Below, in pieces: positions 33,984 to 43,425 of a DNA stretch of 64,000 nucleotides (position 1 is the stretch's first letter; the number at the start of each line of letters is the position of its first letter). The translations under genes were made by a program, and so were the position numbers. Where the stretch lies: contig NZ_CADDWI010000013.1 in NCBI RefSeq assembly GCF_902809845.1, positions 558,001 to 622,000 on the forward strand, written 5' to 3'. This DNA comes from Chelativorans sp. Marseille-P2723 (GTDB lineage Bacteria > Pseudomonadota > Alphaproteobacteria > Rhizobiales > Rhizobiaceae). A model generated the notes under the pieces. It did not search any database and was not told the origin of the DNA. It saw only the letters and a list, made by a program, of their open reading frames with translations.

Positions 33984-34895
33984 GTGAGTGTCAGCAGTAG
34001 CGATGAGCGCCGCACCTTCATTGTCGGCGGTGCCGAACTGACGGCTCCGCGCCTGGAACCAGGCCTCTATCTGGTGGCCACCCCCATTGGAAATCTTTCC
34101 GACATTACGCTTCGCGCATTGGAAACGCTGGCGTCGGCGGACATCCTTGCCTGCGAAGACACACGTGTGACGCGGATACTTCTGGAGCGCTATGGAATCC
34201 GCCGCCGCACGGTCGCCCTCCACGAGCACAATGAGACGCAGTCCGCCGCGCGCTTGATCAAGGCTGTTGAGCGGGGGCAAAGCGTGGCGCTTGCGAGCGA
34301 CGCAGGCACGCCGCTCGTTTCAGACCCGGGCTACCGGCTCGTTCAGATGGCACGGGAAAAGGGCCTGCCTGTGGTGCCGGTGCCCGGACCGTCGGCAGTG
34401 CTCGCGGCGCTTACCGCCTCCGGCCTGCCTACTGATTCCTTCCTCTTCGCAGGTTTCCTCCCGGTGAAGCCCGGGCAGCGGATAACCCGTCTCGCGGCCT
34501 TGGCCGATGTTCCGGCAACGCTGGTCTTCTTTGAATCGCCACGAAGGCTAGCCTCCAGCCTCGCTGCCATGGCTGAAGTGCTTGGAGACCGGCAGGCAAG
34601 CGTGGCGCGCGAACTCACCAAGGCATTCGAAGAGGTGCGGCCGGGAAGCCTTCGCAGCCTTGCCGCTCATTATGAAACAGCCGGCGCGCCCCGGGGCGAA
34701 GTGGTACTCTGTGTGGCACCTCCCAGCGAACGGAAGGAAATGGATTCTGAAGAAACGGACCGCCTGCTCGTGAAGCTTGCCGCCGAAATGCCTGCTCCCA
34801 AGGCGGCGGCGGAGGCGGCCCGAATGACCGGAGCCAGGCGATCCGATCTCTACCAGCGGCTGCTTGCCCTGAAGGAAGCAGACGATGGCGACTGA
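33984..34895 (+). CDS. rsmI: 16S rRNA (cytidine-1402-2'-O)-methyltransferase
   Basis: 303 residues from a GTG at 33984 with GGAGG 9 bases upstream; the open frame continues upstream into the lpoA-like gene on the other strand, which is not coding. The tetrapyrrole-methylase fold is clear: [53 protein letters not shown] and [19 protein letters not shown]. It methylates the ribose of C1402 in the decoding centre of 16S rRNA. It overlaps the yraN start by 11 bases. Confidence 0.93.
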   Translation: MSVSSSDERRTFIVGGAELTAPRLEPGLYLVATPIGNLSDITLRALETLASADILACEDTRVTRILLERYGIRRRTVALHEHNETQSAARLIKAVERGQSVALASDAGTPLVSDPGYRLVQMAREKGLPVVPVPGPSAVLAALTASGLPTDSFLFAGFLPVKPGQRITRLAALADVPATLVFFESPRRLASSLAAMAEVLGDRQASVARELTKAFEEVRPGSLRSLAAHYETAGAPRGEVVLCVAPPSERKEMDSEETDRLLVKLAAEMPAPKAAAEAARMTGARRSDLYQRLLALKEADDGD

Positions 34896-35256
34896 GATGC
34901 ACCACAAGCGACTTCAAGCCTATCGCCGGGGCCATCGGGGGGAATGGTTTGCCGCAGTTGCCCTGATGCTCAAGGGCTACCGGATCGTAGCTCGCCGCTT
35001 CCGCACGCCGCTCGGCGAGATCGATCTCATAGCGCGGCGGGGTAGCGTGGTGGCCATTGTGGAAGTGAAGGTGCGGGCCAAACTGGAAGACGCGATGAAC
35101 GCGGTTGGCCCGGCGACACAAAGGCGCATAGATGCCGCAGCAGACATCTGGCTGGCCAGACAGCCGGATTACGCCCGCCTTAGCCTCCGCTACGATCTCA
35201 TCGCCATACTGCCCGGCCGCTGGCCCGTGCACGTGAAGAATATCTACTCGCCATAG
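34885..35256 (+). CDS. yraN: YraN family protein (UPF0102)
   Basis: 123 residues of the UPF0102 family, which has a Holliday-junction-resolvase-like nuclease fold: [21 protein letters not shown], then [10 protein letters not shown] and [10 protein letters not shown] carrying the acidic D-x(n)-E-x-K pattern. The gene commonly follows rsmI. In many Hyphomicrobiales gshB follows next; here gshB lies 5.5 kb further on, behind several unrelated genes and IS debris. Confidence 0.9.
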   Translation: MATEMHHKRLQAYRRGHRGEWFAAVALMLKGYRIVARRFRTPLGEIDLIARRGSVVAIVEVKVRAKLEDAMNAVGPATQRRIDAAADIWLARQPDYARLSLRYDLIAILPGRWPVHVKNIYSP

Positions 35257-35267
35257 CTCCGAGCTTT

Positions 35268-36671
35268 TCAGTTCTCCCGTCGCGTCACTCCCATCGGCAG
35301 GCCGCCTTCCGCCTGAGTGGTGAGCCGCTGTACCGGCCAGGGCTTCGTTTGCGGCAACAGCTCGAAGCGGTAGCGCGACAGAAGAACAGCAAGGGCGATC
35401 ACCGCTTCCTGCATGGCAAAGGAAGCGCCGATGCACACGCGCGGTCCTGCGCCGAAGGGCAAATACTGGAAGCGGTCGATCTTCTCGCGGTTTCCGGGAT
35501 AGAAACGCGAGGGGCGATAGGCTTCCGGATCGTCCCAGAGCTTGCGATGCCGGTGGATCGTCCAGGGCATGACGAGGACCTGCATGCTACTGGGGATCTT
35601 GAGATCGGCATAAGTGTCGTCTTCAATCGCCTCCCGGTTGATGGATGGGGCCGGCGGATAAAGCCGCATCGCCTCCTCGAAGGCCGCGCGCGTCAGGGGC
35701 ATCGCGTTGAGCCATTTCACCGGATCGGGCTCTCGGGCAAGCACGCCGTCAATCTCCGCCTCGATGCGGGCGCGCTCTCCTGGCAGGTTGGCGAGACAAT
35801 AGATGGTCCACCCGAGCGCTCGCGCAGTCGTCTCATGCCCCGCGCCGATGAAGGTGATGATATTGTCCTCGATCTCCTGGCGCGTAAGCCCGTCGGGACC
35901 TTCCGCGCGAAGCAGGAGCGTAAGGAAGTCCTCCGGTGCGCCACCTTCCTTCATGAGCCTTTCTCGCCGCATGGCAATGGTGCGGGCGACGATACCGCGA
36001 AAGAAGGCAAGCGAGTTGCGCCCAAGGATGCGGGTCACGCGCGGGAGCCAATCGGGCGCGCCGAGAAGATCGAGCGGATCGACCCTTCCCATCGTTTCAA
36101 ACAGGCGGTCGACCTGGTGGCCGAAATCATCTGGATCGCCGTCAATCTCGCCCGAAAACAAGGTCTCGGCGAGAATGTCGAAGGTGAGCAGCGTCATGTC
36201 GCGGGAGATGTCGGCCGTTCCGCCGATCGCGCTTTCATAGCGCTGGGCAAAAGCCTCTGATTTTTCGAGCATCGGCCGCGCAAAGCCGGCAATGTGGCGC
36301 GGGGTGAACACCGGCGCCATCGCCCGCCGCGAGCGGCGCCAAACCGCTCCCTCGGCCGTCAGCAGCCCGTCACGCAGAATGGGGCGGAGGATCTTCTGGC
36401 GCACGCGGGCCATTTTGTAGTTCTTGGCATTATCGACAAGCACGTGCCGGATCAGGCCGGGATCGTTGGCAATGAGGAGCGGCCCGCCGATCCCACCGGA
36501 AATGGAGATCCAGCGTTCGTTGTAGGAGGGCTCGCCCCATAGCTCCAGCGGATTCCGGTAGACGATCCGCATCATCTCAAGCGTTGATGGAGGCTTCGAG
36601 CGCGGGCGCGGGGCCGGCGGGCGGAAGGAAGCGGCGGGGGCGGTGTCGATCTGCATCATCTTATCATTCAT
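35268..36671 (-). CDS. Cytochrome P450
   Basis: 467 residues with the three P450 hallmarks: I-helix FIGAGHETTARAL, K-helix EEAMRLYPP (ExxR) and the haem loop FGAGPRVCIGAS with the haem-ligand Cys413. The meander (PSRFYPGNR) is also visible. It is soluble, without an N-terminal anchor. No ferredoxin or reductase gene is adjacent, so electron supply must come from elsewhere. It ends 12 bases from the convergent yraN stop. The start is uncertain: an ATG at 36659 is also possible. Confidence 0.9.
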   Translation of the reverse strand: MNDKMMQIDTAPAASFRPPAPRPRSKPPSTLEMMRIVYRNPLELWGEPSYNERWISISGGIGGPLLIANDPGLIRHVLVDNAKNYKMARVRQKILRPILRDGLLTAEGAVWRRSRRAMAPVFTPRHIAGFARPMLEKSEAFAQRYESAIGGTADISRDMTLLTFDILAETLFSGEIDGDPDDFGHQVDRLFETMGRVDPLDLLGAPDWLPRVTRILGRNSLAFFRGIVARTIAMRRERLMKEGGAPEDFLTLLLRAEGPDGLTRQEIEDNIITFIGAGHETTARALGWTIYCLANLPGERARIEAEIDGVLAREPDPVKWLNAMPLTRAAFEEAMRLYPPAPSINREAIEDDTYADLKIPSSMQVLVMPWTIHRHRKLWDDPEAYRPSRFYPGNREKIDRFQYLPFGAGPRVCIGASFAMQEAVIALAVLLSRYRFELLPQTKPWPVQRLTTQAEGGLPMGVTRREN

Positions 36672-36739
36672 AACTAGGGGCAGCCAGAAGACCCTTCAAT
36701 CGGTGCGGCTTGCCGGCTGTTCATCAGCCATCTCCCTGA

Positions 36740-37645
36740 CTATCGGGCGAAGCTCTTTGCCCCTTCCACTTCGCTCCTCAGGGGAATGGATGGTTGCGCG
36801 CCCATCTTCAGACAAGCCAGCGCACCAGCAATGGCAGCCTGCCTGAGAGCGGCTTCCAGATTCATGCCTGCAGCCAGCCCGGCTGCGAAATAGCCGCAGA
36901 AGGTGTCCCCGGCACCCACGGTATCGACCGGGGTGATGGAGAGCGTCGGCACATGCAGGAACGTTTCTTTCGTGGCTGAGACAACACCCTCCCTGCCAAG
37001 GGTGACCACGATGGTGCGGCCGGTCCTTTTCGCAAAAGTCCGCATCCGCGCTTCCCTTCCACTCCCTTCCAGCGCAAGTTCAGCCGCGTAGAGGTCAAAT
37101 TCCGTCTCATTGGCGATGATATAGTCAGCCAGCGGCAGAAATCGCGCTGCCTCTGCGTAGAAAGGCGCGGTGTTAAGAAGGGAGACCGCGCCAGCGGCGC
37201 GGGCCGCCTCTAGCGCTGCTTCGACGGTGGACAGCGGAATTTCGTGCTGCAGCAGAACAATCTCGCCGCCCCGAAGTTCTGCGCCGCGCACCGCCTGCTC
37301 GGAAACATCCGCATTCGCGCCGGGAATGACGGCAATCATGTTCTCCCCGCCATCATCGACGAGGATCATCGCCGTGCCGGTGGGCGCACCCGTTTTCTTG
37401 ACCGATGTGAGATCGACGCCGGCCTCGCCGAGTAAAGACAACGCCTGCTCCGCAAAGGCGTCCCTGCCCGTCGCCCCGACCATGCGCACAGGGGCTCCGG
37501 CTCTGCGCGCAGCAAGCGCCTGGTTTGCGCCTTTGCCGCCTGGCGCGGTGGAAAAATCGGTACCCGGGATCGTTTCGCCCGGAGCGGGCAATCTTTTCAC
37601 GCGGGCGATCAGATCCAGATTAATGGAACCGATGACGCTGATCAC
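36740..37645 (-). CDS. rbsK: Ribokinase (PfkB family)
   Basis: 301 residues starting at a GTG (37645) with GGGAGG 7 bases upstream. PfkB features: N-terminal GSINLDLIARVKRLPAPGET, GGKGANQALAARRAG, and the C-terminal signature DTVGAGDTFCGYFAAGL with the catalytic Asp and anion hole. The length and motifs match ribokinase. It phosphorylates ribose (or deoxyribose-like sugars). No rbs transport gene is next to it. Confidence 0.9.
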   Translation of the reverse strand: MISVIGSINLDLIARVKRLPAPGETIPGTDFSTAPGGKGANQALAARRAGAPVRMVGATGRDAFAEQALSLLGEAGVDLTSVKKTGAPTGTAMILVDDGGENMIAVIPGANADVSEQAVRGAELRGGEIVLLQHEIPLSTVEAALEAARAAGAVSLLNTAPFYAEAARFLPLADYIIANETEFDLYAAELALEGSGREARMRTFAKRTGRTIVVTLGREGVVSATKETFLHVPTLSITPVDTVGAGDTFCGYFAAGLAAGMNLEAALRQAAIAGALACLKMGAQPSIPLRSEVEGAKSFAR

Positions 37646-37715
37646 AAAAAAACCTCCCACACCTTCAGGCGGGAAGCTAACCTCTTTGCGCCCGGCCGCC
37701 TAGCGGAAAGCGCAA

Positions 37716-38597
37716 TCAAACGCTCCTTTGAAGCTGAGCCGCTTCCCAGCCAAGCATAGCGCGCTTGCGCGTAAGGCCCCAGTGGTAGCCGGTCAGCGCG
37801 CCGGATTTTCCCAGTGCGCGATGGCAGGGCACGACAAAGGAAACCGGGTTGGCGCCAACCGCTGCGCCAACCGCGCGCGCGGATGGGCATCCGATCCCCG
37901 CAGCAATCTGCGAATAGGCGCGGCCGCTTCCCATGGGGATCCGCAGGAGCGCCTCCCAAACCCGAATCTGGAAATCCGTACCGATGAAGACCACGCGCAG
38001 CGGCTCGTCGGCCCGCCACCGCTCCGGATTGAAGATTCGCGCGGCGTAAGGGGCAGTGGCGGAAATATCCTCCGCATAGGCGGCGTTAGGCCAGCGCGAG
38101 CGCATATCCGCGAAGACCAGCGCTTCCTCGCCCGCATCGGCAAAGGCTAGTCCCGCAAGGCCGCGCTCAGTTACCATGACCAGGGCCATACCGAAGGGTG
38201 ACTGATGGTAGCCATAGCTGATCGTCAACCCCCTGCCGCGCGCCTTGTAATCGCCCGGTGATAGCGCCTCATGCGTGACAAACAGATCGTGCAGGCGGCC
38301 GGGTCCGGACAATCCCAGCTCCAGCGCCGTCTCCAGAAGGGGCATGCCGCTGTCGAGCAGGCGTCGTGCATGATCCAGCGTAACTGCCTGCAAAAAGGTC
38401 TTTGGCGAAAGCCCCGCCCAGCGGGTGAACACCTTCTGAAGACTGGTGGGCGTTTCGCCCAGTTCCGCCGCGAGCGCCTCCAGCGAGGGTTGGTTACGAT
38501 AGTCGAGGCTGATCTTTTCGATCACTCGGCGCACGATCTCGTAGTCACCGCCCTCAGGCGTGACATCGCGCTCGAGTATGGCAAGGTTTGCATTCAT
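37716..38597 (-). CDS. AraC-domain / methylated-DNA-cysteine S-methyltransferase fusion (Ada-like)
   Basis: 293 residues; AAGGAG lies 7 bases before the ATG. Residues about 20-115 form an AraC-type helix-turn-helix (SLEALAAELGETPTSLQKVFTRWAG, ETALELGLSGPGRLHDLF), and residues about 125-290 an MGMT domain with the alkyl-acceptor Cys258 in VVPCHRALGKSG. The N-terminal zinc domain of E. coli Ada, which senses methylphosphotriesters and turns Ada into an activator, is missing. It can repair O6-alkylguanine, but how the DNA-binding part is controlled is unclear. Several bacteria carry this short form. Confidence 0.9.
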   Translation of the reverse strand: MNANLAILERDVTPEGGDYEIVRRVIEKISLDYRNQPSLEALAAELGETPTSLQKVFTRWAGLSPKTFLQAVTLDHARRLLDSGMPLLETALELGLSGPGRLHDLFVTHEALSPGDYKARGRGLTISYGYHQSPFGMALVMVTERGLAGLAFADAGEEALVFADMRSRWPNAAYAEDISATAPYAARIFNPERWRADEPLRVVFIGTDFQIRVWEALLRIPMGSGRAYSQIAAGIGCPSARAVGAAVGANPVSFVVPCHRALGKSGALTGYHWGLTRKRAMLGWEAAQLQRSV

Positions 38598-38660
38598 TTT
38601 GTTTCTCCTTGCCCTGAATATGCGAGGTGAGAAAGCGCCCCTCCACCCGATTCTTGCCCG

Positions 38661-39146
38661 CTACCACCCTTTTGCGGTTGCAAGCGCGCGGTTGAAAGCT
38701 CCTGCAAAGCTCTCACGATCCTCCGGGTTGAGGAAGCTGCCGAGCTTGACGCTGCGCTCCCGCGCCTCCACCGCCATGCTGGTGATTCCGATCTCTGCGT
38801 GCCGATCCACTCGGAAGCGGGTCCAGAAGGGGTTGAACTCATGTTCCTCCGCCGGGCCGGATGGCGGCACCTTGCGAATGTGCAGGCTGGTGCGGGACAG
38901 CGTCACCTCCTCTCGCACGCGGGCTGCGCGATAATTCAGCCGGAAAGCGAGGTAGAGCGCCAGAACGTCGAGGCCGAAAAAGCCGAAGATCGGCCATGCC
39001 CCCATCGAAAGGAAAATGGCGCCCACCGTAAGCCACAACAGCACGAGCGAGGTCATCAGCACAAGAAAGCCCTGCCTCCCCAGCGAACGATGAGGAACGA
39101 GAAGCGCCTTGAAGAAGGGCGTATCGGCATTCATTTCATCCATCAT
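38661..39146 (-). CDS. DUF2244 membrane protein
   Basis: 161 residues with two adjacent hydrophobic helices (FLVLMTSLVLLWLTVGAIFL and GLDVLALYLAFRL separated by a short turn) followed by a conserved cytoplasmic segment (TSLHIRKVPP, RFRVDR, SFLNPEDRESFAGAF) typical of DUF2244. Function unknown; members are common in alphaproteobacteria. Its start lies only 18 bases from the divergent nth start, so the two promoters must overlap the opposite genes. A downstream ATG at 39134 is an alternative start. Confidence 0.8.
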   Translation of the reverse strand: MMDEMNADTPFFKALLVPHRSLGRQGFLVLMTSLVLLWLTVGAIFLSMGAWPIFGFFGLDVLALYLAFRLNYRAARVREEVTLSRTSLHIRKVPPSGPAEEHEFNPFWTRFRVDRHAEIGITSMAVEARERSVKLGSFLNPEDRESFAGAFNRALATAKGW

Positions 39147-39164
39147 CCGAATTATAGAGGCAGA

Positions 39165-39953
39165 ATGACAAAGCAGAAATCCCAAAAAGCCGCAGATAGC
39201 GCGTCGGCTTCATCCGTAAAGCCCCGCAGACGATCAAGGAAGAAGGCTCTGACCGCCTATACCCCCAACGAGGTGGCGGAAATCTTCCGCCGGTTCCGCG
39301 TCCAGCGGCCGGAACCCAAGGGCGAACTCGAGCATGTGAACCCCTTCACCCTACTCGTCGCCGTGGCGCTCTCGGCACAGGCAACCGACGTCGGCGTCAA
39401 CAAGGCGACACGGCCGCTTTTCCAGATAGCCGACAGGCCGGAAAAGATGGTTGCCCTGGGCGAAGAAAGGCTCGGGGAATATATCCGCACGATCGGCTTG
39501 TGGCGCAACAAGGCAAAGAACGTCATCGCCCTTTCCGAAGCGTTGATCCGCGACCATGGCGGACAGGTGCCTGGCGACCGCGACGCGCTTACGAAACTCC
39601 CTGGGGTCGGGCGGAAAACCGCGAATGTGGTGCTGAATATGGCGTTTGGCCAGCCCACAATTGCCGTCGATACCCATATCTTCCGCATAGCGAACCGTAT
39701 CCTCCTAGCGCCTGGAAAGACGCCTGAAGAGGTGGAGTTGTCTCTACTTGAAGTTGTGCCGGAGGAATTTCTACAGCATGCTCACCATTGGCTCATCCTG
39801 CATGGCCGGTACGTCTGCAAGGCACGCAAGCCCGACTGCCCCGCATGCATCATCGCCGACTTGTGCAAGGCGCCGGAAAAGACTACGGCCGTTCCCGCTC
39901 CCCTTGAACCATGGGAGCCCATTGAGGAGAAGCACGAAGCGCAGGAGATGTAA
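39165..39953 (+). CDS. nth: Endonuclease III (DNA glycosylase/AP lyase)
   Basis: 262 residues with a basic N-terminal extension of about 30 residues not present in the E. coli enzyme. The helix-hairpin-helix LPGVGRKTANVV carries the catalytic Lys151, and the catalytic Asp169 lies in IAVDTHIFR. Four cysteines (218, 225, 228, 234) form the C-x6-C-x2-C-x5-C [4Fe-4S] cluster. It removes oxidised pyrimidines from DNA and cuts the AP site. Divergent from DUF2244; its frame extends upstream but the ATG at 39165 is the sensible start. Confidence 0.94.
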   Translation: MTKQKSQKAADSASASSVKPRRRSRKKALTAYTPNEVAEIFRRFRVQRPEPKGELEHVNPFTLLVAVALSAQATDVGVNKATRPLFQIADRPEKMVALGEERLGEYIRTIGLWRNKAKNVIALSEALIRDHGGQVPGDRDALTKLPGVGRKTANVVLNMAFGQPTIAVDTHIFRIANRILLAPGKTPEEVELSLLEVVPEEFLQHAHHWLILHGRYVCKARKPDCPACIIADLCKAPEKTTAVPAPLEPWEPIEEKHEAQEM

Positions 39954-40274
39954 GGCGGCTATGACACGTCGTCACGGCCTGTTACCGCAGGCGATCCGGA
40001 TCTGGAAAGTCAGCGGCGCTGAACTGGTCATGTTCTGAAGCCGCACCAATTATCCCGCCCGTTTTTGCGCAGCATTGCGCCGAGCTTCAAAGGATCACCT
40101 TTGAGGCTCAATCCATGGGTTCCATCACCCTGCCATAGCTGACGGCAACTGCCCACAACTAAGAGCATTGCCGACATCGAACGAGCGCAGAGACGGCGGA
40201 TGCTCGGACGCATAGTTCGTAGCATGCGCCTCATGGGACCGACATCACATTCATAATGAGGGAATTCATTTCCC

Positions 40275-40640
40275 GAGGGGTCGAGGATTGGTCCGGCCGC
40301 CTTTTATAGTGTGGCGTTGGTTCTTTCGGCCTTTGCGCGCCGCTGCGCCTTGAGCCTGGCAAAGGCGTTCTCGATCGGATTGTAATTTAAGGCCGGCAGG
40401 CAAAGGGGGCGCGCAGCGGTCTTGATTCCCTCGCAGCCTGCGGCCTTTTGGGGCCGCCAGGTTGTCCATCGCGATTATGTCGCCTTGTGCCAAGGTCGGA
40501 ACCAGCACGCTGTCATACACAAAGGGCGGTGCCCCTCACTTCAGGGGCCATGGCCGAAGATCTGCGCGCTCAATGCTCTTCATCCACCTCCGCCAAAATG
40601 GACCTGAATCACACGCGAACGCAAAAGTCGCATCACAATT
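40275..40640 (-). pseudogene. IS630-family transposase fragment (second copy, deleted)
   Basis: Read leftward, the region keeps PTLAQGDIIAMDNLAAPKG (the DN of the DDE domain) and, in another frame, NYNPIENAFARLK, the C-terminal IS630 motif. The 5' end carries TCACACGCGAACGCAAA, shared with the fragment at 6325-7190, and a large internal part is missing near 40530. It lies just before gshB. The preceding stretch 39954-40274 has no recognisable gene. Confidence 0.75.
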
Positions 40641-40784
40641 GAGTCATAAAAACGCAGGAAGTGCTTTAAGGATTCTGGCGCGGCGCATAGCATGCCTTGC
40701 TCCGCCCTTCTTGACAGGTCAGGGCATGGGGCGTCATTTGCCGCTGGGCGAGCGCGCCCCCCACCAACCAGGAGCTTGCTGCCG

Positions 40785-41729
40785 ATGGCGCTCAATATTG
40801 CGTTCCAGATGGATCATATCTCCGGCATCTCGATTGCCGGCGACACCACTTTTGCCCTGGCGCTAGAGGCTCAAAGGCGCGGACACAGGCTTTACCATTA
40901 CACGCCGGACGCTCTGTCCCAGCATGGGCGGCGCGCCATAGCGTCGCTGGAGCCCCTTGAGGTGCGGGACGTTGCCGGGAGCCATTTCACGCTTGCCGCC
41001 CCCACACGCACCGACCTTGCGGAAATGGATGTGGTTCTTCTGCGCCAAGATCCGCCATTCGATATGCACTACATCACCACTACCCATATTCTGGAATGCG
41101 TGCAGCCCAAGACCTTGGTGGTCAACGATCCGGCCTGGGTGCGCAACAGCCCTGAGAAGATCTTCGTTACGGAGTTCCCGGACCTTATGCCGGAAACGCT
41201 GATCACACGCGATCCGGACGAAGTGGATGCCTTCCGCAAGGAACATGGCGATATCATCGTCAAACCGCTTTACGGCAATGGCGGCGCGGGGATCTTCCAC
41301 ATGCAGGAGGGTGACCGGAACCTCGCCGCGCTGCTGGAACTTTTCCTCGAGACTTTTCGCGAGCCCTTCATCGTGCAGCGTTATCTGAAGGAGGTACGTA
41401 GTGGCGACAAGCGCATCATCCTGATAGAGGGTGAGCCCGTGGGTGCCATCAACCGGGTACCGGCCGATCATGATTCGCGGTCCAACATGCATGTGGGGGG
41501 GCGCGCAGAGCCTACGCAGATCACCGAGCGCGAACGCGAAATCTGCGCCCGCATCGGTCCCTCGCTCAAGGAGCGCGGCTTCGTGCTGGTAGGGATCGAC
41601 GTGATTGGCGACTATCTTACAGAGATCAACGTGACCTCTCCCACCGGCATACGTGAGGTGAAGCGCTTTGGTGGGGCGGATATTGCCTCTCTCTTCTGGG
41701 ATGCCGTAGAGGCACGGCGGAATGGCTGA
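40785..41729 (+). CDS. gshB: Glutathione synthetase
   Basis: 314 residues from the ATG at 40785 (AGGAG upstream). The ATP-grasp glutathione synthetase layout is clear: N-terminal [53 protein letters not shown], the nucleotide loop [14 protein letters not shown], and the metal/ATP site [18 protein letters not shown] and [12 protein letters not shown]. It joins gamma-glutamylcysteine and glycine. The upstream 150 bases include IS debris, so its promoter may have been altered. Confidence 0.95.
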   Translation: MALNIAFQMDHISGISIAGDTTFALALEAQRRGHRLYHYTPDALSQHGRRAIASLEPLEVRDVAGSHFTLAAPTRTDLAEMDVVLLRQDPPFDMHYITTTHILECVQPKTLVVNDPAWVRNSPEKIFVTEFPDLMPETLITRDPDEVDAFRKEHGDIIVKPLYGNGGAGIFHMQEGDRNLAALLELFLETFREPFIVQRYLKEVRSGDKRIILIEGEPVGAINRVPADHDSRSNMHVGGRAEPTQITEREREICARIGPSLKERGFVLVGIDVIGDYLTEINVTSPTGIREVKRFGGADIASLFWDAVEARRNG

Positions 41730-41878
41730 CCTTTAACTGCCGGATGTTCTCCTTCTGCAACCAAGATACAACCCAGTTAAACCGGAGCGTTCATTTTGTT
41801 CGCGCAACGTTCTTGATCTGATCCGTGATCCATGCTTGGTTGTCCTTCGGGGAGCGGAGGAGCCGTGAGCGGGGGAGC

Positions 41879-43411
41879 ATGGTAACACGGGTACGTACGA
41901 TAGCGTTTGAGGGGATCGAGGCGGTTCCCGTAGACGTGCAGGTGATGGTCGCACCCGGTAAGATGGGCATGCAGATCGTCGGCCTGGGTGACAAGGCAGT
42001 GACGGAAAGCAGGGAGAGGGTGCAGGCCGCGCTTCATGCGTCAGGGCTCTCGATGCCGCCCAAGCGGGTAACGGTCAACCTGGCGCCCGCGGATCTTCCC
42101 AAGGAGGGCAGCCATTACGACCTGCCGATTGCGCTGGGACTCATGGCAGCACTGGGAGCCATTCCGGCCGATGCGCTAGCCGGCTATGTGGTACTTGGGG
42201 AATTGGCGCTGGACGGAACAGTGGCGCGGGTGGCAGGCGTTCTGCCCGCGGCAATTGGCGCCAACGCGATGGGGAAAGGCTTGATATGCCCCCATGATTG
42301 CGGGTCCGAGGCTGCATGGGCAAGCGCCGAGCTCGACATTCTTGCACCGCGCAGCCTGATCGCCCTCGCTAACCATTTTCGTGGTACGCAGGTGATGCGG
42401 CGGCCCGAGCCGGCTATAAGCCCTCCGTCCGGAAAGCTGCCAGATCTTGCCGACATCAAAGGGCAGGAGAGCGCCCGACGCGCGCTGGAGTTGGCCGCCG
42501 CCGGCGGGCACAATCTCTTGATGGTCGGCCCACCGGGCGCAGGCAAGTCCATGTTGGCACAGCGGTTGCCCTCAATCCTGCCGCCATTGGGGCCGCGCGA
42601 ACTGCTGGAGGTCTCCATGATTGCCTCCATAGCGGGGGAGCTTGCCGATGGTCGCCTGTCGGACAGCCGCCCATTCCGGGCACCTCATCATTCAGCATCG
42701 ATGGCGGCGATGGTCGGCGGAGGCATGCGCGCCCGGCCTGGCGAGGTCTCTCTCGCCCATCATGGCGTACTCTTTCTTGACGAGCTTCCGGAGTTTTCGC
42801 CGCAGGTGCTGGATTCGCTGCGCCAGCCGCTCGAAACCGGAGAATGCATTATTGCCAGGGCCAACCATCGGATCAGCTATCCGGCCCAGATTCAGCTCGT
42901 GGCGGCCATGAATCCCTGCCGCTGCGGCATGGCTGGGGAACCAGGACATTCCTGCGCGCGCGGGCCGCGCTGCCGGATTGATTATCAGGCGCGACTTTCC
43001 GGGCCGTTCATGGATCGGATCGACCTGCGCATAGACGTGCCAGCCGTCACCGCAAATGATCTTATCCGCCCGGGCCGGTCGGAGACGAGCGAGACGGTTG
43101 CGGCCCGAGTTGCGCGCGCCCGCGAAATACAGAAAGACCGCTTCACCGCGCTTGGATTGCCTGGCTGGGCAACGAATGCACGCTGCCCCGCATCGCTCAT
43201 TGAGGAAGTGGCTGCGCCTGATTCTTCCGGGCTCGCATTGCTGGAGGATGCTAGCGAGAAGATGAGCTTTTCGGCCCGCGCCTATCATCGCGTATTGAAG
43301 GTTGCACGAACCTTGGCGGATCTGGAGGGAAAGCCCAGTGTCGGCCGCATCCATCTGGCGGAGGCGATCTCCTACCGTCTGCCCGGCGACCGGCTTGTGC
43401 AGGCAGCATGA
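41879..43411 (+). CDS. Mg-chelatase-like AAA+ ATPase YifB (ComM family)
   Basis: 510 residues from the ATG at 41879 behind GGGGGAG. An N-terminal Lon-protease-like S5 domain (VQVMVAPGKMGMQIVGLGDKAVTESRERVQAAL) is followed by a Mg-chelatase ATPase with Walker A GPPGAGKSMLA near residue 210, DELPEFSPQVLDSLRQPLE and a C-terminal helical domain. A cysteine-rich loop (NPCRCGM...HSC...RC) is typical. ComM proteins are helicases helping branch migration during transformation. The family is often annotated as competence protein, although competence is unproven here. Confidence 0.92.
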   Translation: MVTRVRTIAFEGIEAVPVDVQVMVAPGKMGMQIVGLGDKAVTESRERVQAALHASGLSMPPKRVTVNLAPADLPKEGSHYDLPIALGLMAALGAIPADALAGYVVLGELALDGTVARVAGVLPAAIGANAMGKGLICPHDCGSEAAWASAELDILAPRSLIALANHFRGTQVMRRPEPAISPPSGKLPDLADIKGQESARRALELAAAGGHNLLMVGPPGAGKSMLAQRLPSILPPLGPRELLEVSMIASIAGELADGRLSDSRPFRAPHHSASMAAMVGGGMRARPGEVSLAHHGVLFLDELPEFSPQVLDSLRQPLETGECIIARANHRISYPAQIQLVAAMNPCRCGMAGEPGHSCARGPRCRIDYQARLSGPFMDRIDLRIDVPAVTANDLIRPGRSETSETVAARVARAREIQKDRFTALGLPGWATNARCPASLIEEVAAPDSSGLALLEDASEKMSFSARAYHRVLKVARTLADLEGKPSVGRIHLAEAISYRLPGDRLVQAA

Positions 43412-43425
43412 AGGCAAGCTAGCCT

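Noticed and set aside
40028-40234. Minus-strand frame of 68 codons after nth
   Set aside because: It looks somewhat protein-like but shows no known family and lies beside IS debris; not enough support to call it a gene.
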